Of a stretch of 64,000 bases of DNA, positions 57,752-64,000 are shown piece after piece (within the stretch, counting starts at the first letter, position 1; each line of letters opens with the position of its first letter). The stretch is from an uncultured Myxococcales bacterium. GTDB taxonomy: Bacteria; Myxococcota_A; UBA9042. The position numbers were made by a program, and so were the translations under genes. The stretch is taken from NCBI GenBank assembly GCA_903842345.1, contig CAIMLR010000002.1, forward strand, positions 248,001 to 312,000, in the 5' to 3' direction. The notes below the pieces were generated by a model. The model worked only from the letters and a program-made list of their open reading frames with translations. It searched no databases and was not told where the DNA came from.

Positions 57752-59005
57752 ATGAAACAAATGGCTCAAAAGGCCGCGGCGATCGCGGCGGTGTTGGCGC
57801 TTGGCGCCTGTGGGTCCAAGCCGGCGCCGCCACCTCAAGCGCAGGAAGCGCCCGCTGTTGCGCCCGCAGCTCCCGTCGCTCCGCCACCCGCTGCGCCTGC
57901 GAGCGAGCCGCCGCTGGCGTTGCCCGCAGGCCAGACGCTGGGGGATGCGCTGCCGCACGTGCCGTCGCTGCCGCGTCGGCTGGCCTCAGGTGCTGCGGCG
58001 GGCGCGTTGGTGCCGCAGACGAGCTGCGCCGACCTGTTGCCGGCGGATTGCGCGCTGGGCAAGCGTCTGGAAATCACGATGCCGGCGGAGAAGCCCGGCG
58101 AGCCGCCGACGATTGGCGAAGTGTGCCTGTGCACCCAAGCCGTGGAGCGCGCAGAGAGCGATCGCGCCCGGGCGACGGGCAAGCGGCTGGTTGTGGTGGC
58201 CGCGTGGCCGGGCGAGCGGAAGGCGGAAGCTGCGTTTGCTGAGGCGCGCCACGAGCCGACCAGCCTGCCGGCGGATCGGCAGAAATCGGGTCACGACGGC
58301 GCGGCGTGGGGCACGCTTGTGGCGACGGGCTGGCCGCAAATGCCGGTGATCGCAGTGGCGAGCGCGCGGTTTGCTGATGGCGCGTTTGGCGAGATCGTCC
58401 AGTGGCAGCGCAGCGCCCAGGCGTTGCACCTGGATGGCGGCAAGCTGACCTGGCAGCCGCTGGCGGAGCGGGCGTTCACGTCGCTGGACGTCAACCAGCT
58501 TCAGGCGCTGTGCGAGGGCAAGGCGGATGCCACGCCGGTTGATCGCGCGGGCGCCAATCCGGCGGCGTGCCAGCTGGCCGAGCAGTCGGCGCAGACGCAG
58601 GCGGCTGGGGCGGCGGCGCGGCTGGCGCTGCGGCAGAAACGCCTCAAAGGCCAGGGGAGCGAGCTTGCGGAGAAAGACGCGGATCCGCAGTCGATCTGGC
58701 TGCGCGAAGCCCGCAAGCAGTTGAAGGCCGGCGCGTGGCAAGCGGCGATCGGGACGGCGCTGCGCGTGGACATGATCTGCGGCGATGCGGTTCAGGACGC
58801 GCACGCCATTGTGATGGATGCGCTGGCGGAAGGGCACGTGGCGATCGCCAAGGTCGCGCCGAACCAGCCGTTGACGGAGCTGTGCGAGCCGCTGCCGGAC
58901 AAGCCCGCGCCCAAGCGTCAGCGCGTGGATGCGGAGAAGCCGGTCAAGGCCGAAAAGCCGGTCAAGGGCGCCAAGAATCCGCGCGCGGAAGACGTCCGTC
59001 CGTGA
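57752..59005 (+). CDS. Lipoprotein of unknown function
   Basis: A 417-residue protein with a lipoprotein signal ending LALGAC (Cys near residue 20), then a Pro/Ala-rich linker of about 45 residues. The main body (about 75-400) has several Cys (TSCADLLPADCALG, EVCLCTQ, ICGDA, LCEPL) and a helical C-terminal part. A Lys/Pro/Glu-rich tail ends it. I recognise no family. GAGGAAAG lies before ATG 57752. Its stop overlaps the next gene (GTGA), which encodes a polytopic membrane protein, so the two may form an envelope pair. Confidence 0.75.
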   Translation: MKQMAQKAAAIAAVLALGACGSKPAPPPQAQEAPAVAPAAPVAPPPAAPASEPPLALPAGQTLGDALPHVPSLPRRLASGAAAGALVPQTSCADLLPADCALGKRLEITMPAEKPGEPPTIGEVCLCTQAVERAESDRARATGKRLVVVAAWPGERKAEAAFAEARHEPTSLPADRQKSGHDGAAWGTLVATGWPQMPVIAVASARFADGAFGEIVQWQRSAQALHLDGGKLTWQPLAERAFTSLDVNQLQALCEGKADATPVDRAGANPAACQLAEQSAQTQAAGAAARLALRQKRLKGQGSELAEKDADPQSIWLREARKQLKAGAWQAAIGTALRVDMICGDAVQDAHAIVMDALAEGHVAIAKVAPNQPLTELCEPLPDKPAPKRQRVDAEKPVKAEKPVKGAKNPRAEDVRP

Positions 59006-60738
59006 CGACAACACGCGCGCGTGCTTGGCAAGCGCTGGCGATCGCCGTCGTCGCGCTGGCGATCTATGCCCGTGCGCTCGGCTACGGCTTTGTGCTGTGG
59101 GACGACCCGCAGTACATCCGCGACAATCCGCTGGTGAATCCGCAGGTGCCGTGGCCTGCCGATGGCTTCCTCACGCCAGCCCTCGGCTATCCCATTCCCG
59201 TGACGATGGCGCTCTATCGGCTGACCGCGCTGGTGCTGGGCGTGACGCCGGCGGCTTTTCACGGCCTCAACCTGCTGCTGCACGCGCTGAACGCGGCGCT
59301 GCTGTTCCTGCTGCTGCGGCGCACGTCGTCCCAGGCGGTTGCGTGGCTCGGCACGGCGCTCTGGGCGCTGCATCCGCTCGTCGTCGAGCCGGTGACCTGG
59401 TGTACCGGCACCAAGGATCTGCTGTACGCGACGGGTTTCCTGCTGACCCTGCACGCGGCCGTGTCGCGCCCGCGGGTGCCGCCGTGGCTGCTGCTCGTCG
59501 GTCTCGCGGCGATGCTGGCCAAGCCGACGGCGATTATGCTGCCCGCGTGCCTGCTGTGGACGGTCGTGGCGCTGGACGGCAAGCCCGGTCTGCGTCGTCC
59601 GGGGCTCGCTCTCTCCGGTGTGCTGCTCAGCCTCCTCGCCGCGGTGGTGCTGGGAGCGGGGCTGCTGCTGTCGCGCCACGCTTCCCAGGATGGCTACACG
59701 ACGGTGGACGATTCCCCGGCCGGGGCGATGGAGCGTCTCGCCGCCGTCCTCCAGGCGCTGGACCTGCAACTCCGCCACGCGCTCTGGCCGCACGGCCTGC
59801 TGCCGCAGTATTTTCGCACGACGGACCTCGCGCTCGCCGATCCGCCGTTTCTCCGCGGTCTGGCAGCGCTGCTGCTCCTGGGGGCGGTGGCTGTCGCCGT
59901 GCTGCGCGCCGCCGATCGCCGCCTGCGCTGGTGGCTCGGTCTCGCCGTGATTACCTACGCGCCGGTTTCCATGCTGCTGCCGATCAACCGCTTTACGTGC
60001 GACACCTACGCCTACGTGCCGCTGGCTTGTCTCGCCGCGCTGGTTGCCACCGCGCTGGAGCCGCACCTGCGCAAGCGGTCGATCCAGGGCGCGTTCGTCG
60101 CGCTGTCGGGAACTTTGCTGGTGCTGAGTCTGATGCAACAGCCGCTGTGGCGCGATTCCCTGACGCTGTGGGGCACCTCCGTCGCCGCCGAGCCGCACCG
60201 CGCGCTGCTGATCAAGCGCTACGCGGAGTCGCTGGACGTGGCGGGTCGGCGCGACGAGGCCTACGCGTTCCTGCGCCGGAATCTGGGCGACGTGCAGCGG
60301 GAGCGCCGCGTGGACGGCATGGTTCTGGCGCTGTACGGCGATCGCGCGCCTGAGGCGGATGCCCGCGCGCTGTATGCGTGGGCGTATGCGCACCAGCCCA
60401 ACGTGCGGCCTGACGCCCATCGCAACTTCTGTACGTTCGTGGTGCAGCGCGGGCTCAAACTGACCGGCCCGGAGCGCCAGAATCTGGCACAAGCGCTCGA
60501 CGCATTGCGGCGCTATCACGCCCGCCGCGGCGAGCTCCCGGCGTTGCAGGCGCTGGGCGTGCTGGCGGCGGAGCAGCGGCTCTGGCCGGAGGCCGGCGCG
60601 CTGTTTGAGCACGCGTTCCTGCTCGGCCACGATCGCACTTTTGCCGAGGCCGCGCTGCAGGCCTATCAGAACGCCAAGTTGCCCGACGCCGTCGCGCGGG
60701 TGCAGGCGACACTGGTCAGCATGCCGGCGGTGCGCTAA
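59002..60738 (+). CDS. TMTC/PMT-like polytopic membrane protein with a TPR-like C-terminus
   Basis: 578 residues. GTG 59002 overlaps the upstream TGA. About nine to ten TM helices fill residues ~8-390. An acidic loop motif after TM1 (LWDDPQYIRDNPLV) and a second block (WALHPLVVEPVTWCTGTKDL) match the layout of TMTC-type O-mannosyltransferases of the GT-C superfamily. The C-terminal ~180 residues are TPR-like helices. It could glycosylate envelope proteins with a polyprenyl-linked sugar; this is inferred from motifs only. Confidence 0.75.
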   Translation: MTTTRARAWQALAIAVVALAIYARALGYGFVLWDDPQYIRDNPLVNPQVPWPADGFLTPALGYPIPVTMALYRLTALVLGVTPAAFHGLNLLLHALNAALLFLLLRRTSSQAVAWLGTALWALHPLVVEPVTWCTGTKDLLYATGFLLTLHAAVSRPRVPPWLLLVGLAAMLAKPTAIMLPACLLWTVVALDGKPGLRRPGLALSGVLLSLLAAVVLGAGLLLSRHASQDGYTTVDDSPAGAMERLAAVLQALDLQLRHALWPHGLLPQYFRTTDLALADPPFLRGLAALLLLGAVAVAVLRAADRRLRWWLGLAVITYAPVSMLLPINRFTCDTYAYVPLACLAALVATALEPHLRKRSIQGAFVALSGTLLVLSLMQQPLWRDSLTLWGTSVAAEPHRALLIKRYAESLDVAGRRDEAYAFLRRNLGDVQRERRVDGMVLALYGDRAPEADARALYAWAYAHQPNVRPDAHRNFCTFVVQRGLKLTGPERQNLAQALDALRRYHARRGELPALQALGVLAAEQRLWPEAGALFEHAFLLGHDRTFAEAALQAYQNAKLPDAVARVQATLVSMPAVR

Positions 60739-60786
60739 CCTCGCTCGCCCCGCGGTGCCGTCACGGACCGCATCACGAGTGAGACC

Positions 60787-63489
60787 ATGGACAAGACGCC
60801 GCATTCTGTCGCCGAAATTCGCAAGGCATTCCTCGACTTTTTTGGCCAACACGGTCACGCCGTCGTTGCCTCGCATTCGCTGTTGCCGCCGGCTGACCCG
60901 ACGCTGCTGTTCATCAACGCCGGCATGGTCCAGTTCAAGGACTACTTTACCGGCGCGCGACAGGCGCCGTACAAGACCGCGACTTCTACGCAGAAATGCC
61001 TGCGCGTCAGCGGCAAGCACAACGATCTGGAGAACGTCGGACGGACGCGGCGGCACCACACGCTGTTTGAGATGCTCGGCAATTTCTCGTTTGGCGATTA
61101 CTTCAAGGAAGGCGCGATCACGTACGCGTGGCAGTTCCTGACGGAAGTGCTCAAGCTGGACAAGAGCCGCTTGGTCACGACCTACTTTGCCGGCAACGCG
61201 CAGGTTCCAGCCGACGTGGAAGCGCGCGATTTGTGGTTGAAGATCGCCGGACTGCCGGCGGATCGCATCGTGCCGCTGGGTGAAAAAGACAACTTCTGGG
61301 CGATGGGCGATACCGGGCCGTGTGGGCCGTGCACGGAGATCTACTGGGATCTGGACCCGAGCCAGGGGCCGGAATGCACGCTGGCCAAAGACGACGGCCG
61401 CTACATTGAGATCTGGAACTGCGTGTTCATGCAGTACGATCGCCAGGACGGCAAGCTGACGCCGCTGCCGGCGCCCAGCGTCGACACGGGCATGGGTCTG
61501 GAGCGCGTGGCGTCGGTCACGCAGGGCGCCCAGAGCAACTACGACACGGATCTGTTCCTCGGCCTCATCGCCACGACGGAGCGGCTCTCTGACGTGAAGT
61601 ACGGCGGCCTGTTTGACCCGGAAAACGTCATCAGCCACACGCCGGACATCGAGCGCGACGCGGCGTTTCGCGTCATCGCCGACCACGCGCGCGCGACCGC
61701 GTTCCTCATCGCCGAGGGCATCTATCCCGACAGCGAAGGCCGCGGCTACGTGCTGCGCCGCATCATGCGCCGGGCGATCCGCTTTGGCCGCAAGTTGGGC
61801 ATGACGCAGCTGTTCTTCCATGAAGTGACGAGCCAGGTGGCGGACATGCTGGGCGACGTCTTCCCGGAGCTGGCGACGGCGCGGCCGATCATCGAGCGCG
61901 TGACGCGGACGGAAGAGGAGCGGTTTGGCCAGACGCTGGAGTCCGGTTTGCGCCTGATGGAGGCGGAGATGGCGCGGATCGACGCGACGGGTGGCGCCAA
62001 AGTGCTGCCGGGCGCCGTTGTGTTCCTGCTGCACGACACGCACGGCTTCCCGACGGACTTGACGGCGCTGATCGCGGCGGAGCGCGGCTATACGGTCGAT
62101 ATCGCCGAATTCGAGGCGGCGATGCAGGCGCAGCGCGCGCGCGGCAAGGCCTCGTGGAAGAAGGGTGCGGCGGACTGGCAGGCGGCGGCGAAGCTGGTGG
62201 CGGACGCGGGCTACGTGACGAAGTTCGTCGGCTACGACGCGGAGAGCGTGTCGGCCAAGGTGCTGGCGATCCTCGGCGACGAAGCCAAGCTGGAAGATGC
62301 GCCGATGGGAACGGAAGCGTGGCTGATCCTCGACCAGACGCCATTCTACGGCGAAGGCGGCGGTCAGGTGGGCGATCACGGTCGGCTGCGCTGGAGTGAA
62401 GGTGGACGCGCGGCCGTGCTGGACACGCAGAAGACGGCGACGGGCCTGTTCCTGCACAAGATCCTCGTGGAAGTGGGCACGCTCTGGCCGGGCGAAACGG
62501 TGCAGGCGGAGGTCGACAGCGAGCGGCGCGCGAGCGTGCGGGCGCACCACTCGGCGACGCACCTGCTGCACAAGGCGCTGCGGGATGTGCTCGGCAATCA
62601 CGTGAAGCAGCGTGGTTCGCTGGTGCAGGCGGGGCGGCTGCGGTTTGACTTCAGCCACTACGCGGCGCTGACGGACGAGGAGATCCGCGCGGTCGAGGCG
62701 CACGCCAACGCGCGCGTGTTCCGCAATGAAGCAGCCGACGTGGCGCAGACGAGCATGGACGATGCGGTCGCACGCGGGGCGCTGGCGTTCTTTGGCGACA
62801 AGTACGGCGAAGTCGTGCGGGTCATGAAGCTGGCCGACTCGGTGGAGCTGTGCGGCGGCACGCACGTGGCGCGGACGGGCGACATCGGCCTGATCAAGAT
62901 CGTCAGCGAGGCGGCGGTGTCCGCGGGCGTGCGGCGCGTGGAAGGCGTGTGCCGTGAGGCGGCGCTGCAGTACGTGCAGGACGGCCTGGGCGCGCTGGAG
63001 CAAGTCTCGCGCCGGCTGAACACGACGGCGGAGCAGCTGCCGGAGCGGATTGAGAAGCTGTCAGAACAGGTCAAGAGCGCGCGGGACGAGGCCGAGAAGT
63101 GGAAGCACAAGGCGCTTTCCGGGCAGACGACCGGCGGGCAGAACCAGGAGCAGAAGTTCGGCACGCACACCGCGGTGTTCCGCGTTGTCGATGGCGCCGA
63201 GGGCGCGGGCTTGCGTGCGCTCGCGGATCAGGCGCGCGACCAGTTGGGCTCCGGCGTGGTTTGCCTGCTGTCGACGCTGGGCGACGGCAAGGCGCTGCTG
63301 CTAGTGGCGGTGACGGCCGATTTGACCGGGAAGCTGCCGGCCGGGCAGACCGTGGCGGCGCTGGCGCCCCTGCTTGGCGGCCGCGGTGGCGGTCGGCCCG
63401 ACTTTGCCCAAGCGGGCGGCAAGGCGCCGGAAAACGTCGCGACCGTTGCGGCGGCGTTCTTTGCCAAGGTCGCTGAAGCGTTGGCGTAA
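60787..63489 (+). CDS. alaS: Alanyl-tRNA synthetase
   Basis: A 900-residue class II synthetase. The catalytic core opens with AEIRKAFLDFFGQHGHAVVA and has the RHHTLFEMLGNFSFGDYFK and DTGPCGPCTEIYWD blocks. The editing domain has HHSATHLLHKAL (near 587) and the zinc Cys/His of CGGTH (near 689). The C-terminal DHHA1-type domain ends with GGRGGGRPDFAQAGG. The length is slightly above E. coli AlaRS. It is 48 bp after the TMTC-like gene. Confidence 0.97.
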   Translation: MDKTPHSVAEIRKAFLDFFGQHGHAVVASHSLLPPADPTLLFINAGMVQFKDYFTGARQAPYKTATSTQKCLRVSGKHNDLENVGRTRRHHTLFEMLGNFSFGDYFKEGAITYAWQFLTEVLKLDKSRLVTTYFAGNAQVPADVEARDLWLKIAGLPADRIVPLGEKDNFWAMGDTGPCGPCTEIYWDLDPSQGPECTLAKDDGRYIEIWNCVFMQYDRQDGKLTPLPAPSVDTGMGLERVASVTQGAQSNYDTDLFLGLIATTERLSDVKYGGLFDPENVISHTPDIERDAAFRVIADHARATAFLIAEGIYPDSEGRGYVLRRIMRRAIRFGRKLGMTQLFFHEVTSQVADMLGDVFPELATARPIIERVTRTEEERFGQTLESGLRLMEAEMARIDATGGAKVLPGAVVFLLHDTHGFPTDLTALIAAERGYTVDIAEFEAAMQAQRARGKASWKKGAADWQAAAKLVADAGYVTKFVGYDAESVSAKVLAILGDEAKLEDAPMGTEAWLILDQTPFYGEGGGQVGDHGRLRWSEGGRAAVLDTQKTATGLFLHKILVEVGTLWPGETVQAEVDSERRASVRAHHSATHLLHKALRDVLGNHVKQRGSLVQAGRLRFDFSHYAALTDEEIRAVEAHANARVFRNEAADVAQTSMDDAVARGALAFFGDKYGEVVRVMKLADSVELCGGTHVARTGDIGLIKIVSEAAVSAGVRRVEGVCREAALQYVQDGLGALEQVSRRLNTTAEQLPERIEKLSEQVKSARDEAEKWKHKALSGQTTGGQNQEQKFGTHTAVFRVVDGAEGAGLRALADQARDQLGSGVVCLLSTLGDGKALLLVAVTADLTGKLPAGQTVAALAPLLGGRGGGRPDFAQAGGKAPENVATVAAAFFAKVAEALA

Positions 63490-63500
63490 GGCCGCGCGCG

Positions 63501-64000
63501 CTACACGGCGGCAAAAACCACAAGGCGCGGAAACGCGCTGCTGGCACCCAGATCGCCCAATGTCAGCTGGACCTGTGTCCCGTCGGCCAGCGTCGCGATC
63601 ACGCCGCCCGGGCCGTCAAAGCCGTGGCTGGGCGCAAGCGCGGTGGCCTGGGCCAACTGTCCAGCAAGCGCGTCATACGCGCGCTGGGCGATGCGGCCGC
63701 GCGGCGTGTTGCTGTCCCACTCGGCGGCGACGACCGGATGCAGCAAGCTGCCGTCGGCCTGCCACTCACCGCGCAGCGGAAGATGCGCGCTGTCGGCGAA
63801 GATCAGGGCCGCATCTACCCGCAGCGCCAGCTTGGTTGCCAGCCGCTCCGGCGCGATGCGCGTCATCTCCGCTTCCAGCTCAGCGACTTGCGCCAGCGAG
63901 GCCGCGCAGTCAAACGAACACGGCACGTGGCGGACAAAACAGGCGTCGTCAATTGGCGAGCCAAAATTCAGCCGCCGATCGAACTGCTGACTGCCGCGAC
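63501..64000 (-). CDS. Unknown protein, 5' truncated at the window edge
   Basis: The minus-strand frame is open from base 64000 to a stop at 63501-63503, so the true start lies beyond the window and the visible 165 residues are the C-terminal part. Notable features are FGSPIDDACFVRH and VPCSFDCAASL, a DDAC/CxxxC-type cluster that could bind a metal or Fe-S cluster, then a helix and a beta-rich end. I do not recognise the family. It converges with alaS, with 11 bp between stops. Confidence 0.65.
   Translation of the reverse strand, partial: RGSQQFDRRLNFGSPIDDACFVRHVPCSFDCAASLAQVAELEAEMTRIAPERLATKLALRVDAALIFADSAHLPLRGEWQADGSLLHPVVAAEWDSNTPRGRIAQRAYDALAGQLAQATALAPSHGFDGPGGVIATLADGTQVQLTLGDLGASSAFPRLVVFAAV

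Overview
The window is GC-rich, densely coded bacterial chromosome. Its accessory gene content points to Myxococcota or a related deltaproteobacterial lineage. Signs are a giant lipoprotein made of MopE-type Asp/Asn/Cys repeats, a fibrinogen-like secreted protein, a Kazal-like lipoprotein, a protein with an AgmX/PglI-type C-terminal tail, a Ser/Thr kinase with ATPase and TPR regions, and many lipoproteins with Asp/Thr/Ala-rich linkers. No mobile element, phage, CRISPR array or rRNA gene was seen.

Layout. 1-6.2 kb: the end of a Lys/Ala/Pro-rich protein coupled to a very large exported TPR protein, then a two-CxxCH lipoprotein and an LEA-like lipoprotein. 6.3-9.8 kb: proS-pyrF-TrmH family methyltransferase, all overlapping. 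9.9-26.6 kb: the translation/transcription super-cluster, starting at a near-consensus sigma-70 promoter: tRNA-Thr(TGT), tRNA-Tyr(GTA), tRNA-Gly(TCC), tRNA-Thr(GGT), tuf, rpmG, tRNA-Trp(CCA), secE, nusG, rplK, rplA, rplJ, rplL, rpoB, rpoC, closed by an intrinsic terminator. The tRNA-tuf part has the same order and anticodons as the E. coli thrU-tyrU-glyT-thrT-tufB locus.

26.6-41.9 kb: a Kazal-like and a NuiA-like lipoprotein, then on the minus strand a VOC protein and an M1 aminopeptidase coupled to a TlpA-like thioredoxin; tRNA-Pro with its own terminator; two RluA-type pseudouridine synthases; an HD-GYP protein; the ~1700-residue MopE-repeat lipoprotein; and a solitary nuoB. 42.0-51.6 kb, minus strand: a run reading kinase, CHASE2-adenylate cyclase, FecR/AgmX-tail lipoprotein, deoB, a small unknown protein and a SpoU methyltransferase. 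51.6-54.3 kb, minus: a fibrinogen-like protein and TerC. 54.4-64 kb, plus: a molybdenum-hydroxylase maturation set (Rossmann protein, XdhC, DUF309-MobA-like fusion), a GNAT, a lipoprotein coupled to a TMTC-like membrane protein, alaS, and at the right edge a truncated minus-strand unknown.

Most notable: an RpoB enlarged by roughly 235 residues between conserved blocks; an L33 that keeps only three of the four zinc-ribbon cysteines; structured RNA candidates in the tRNA-tuf leader, the rplJ leader and the rplL-rpoB gap; the kinase/cyclase/AgmX-tail operon; and adjacent lipoproteins resembling a protease inhibitor and a nuclease inhibitor. All functional statements come from reading motifs; no database search was possible.
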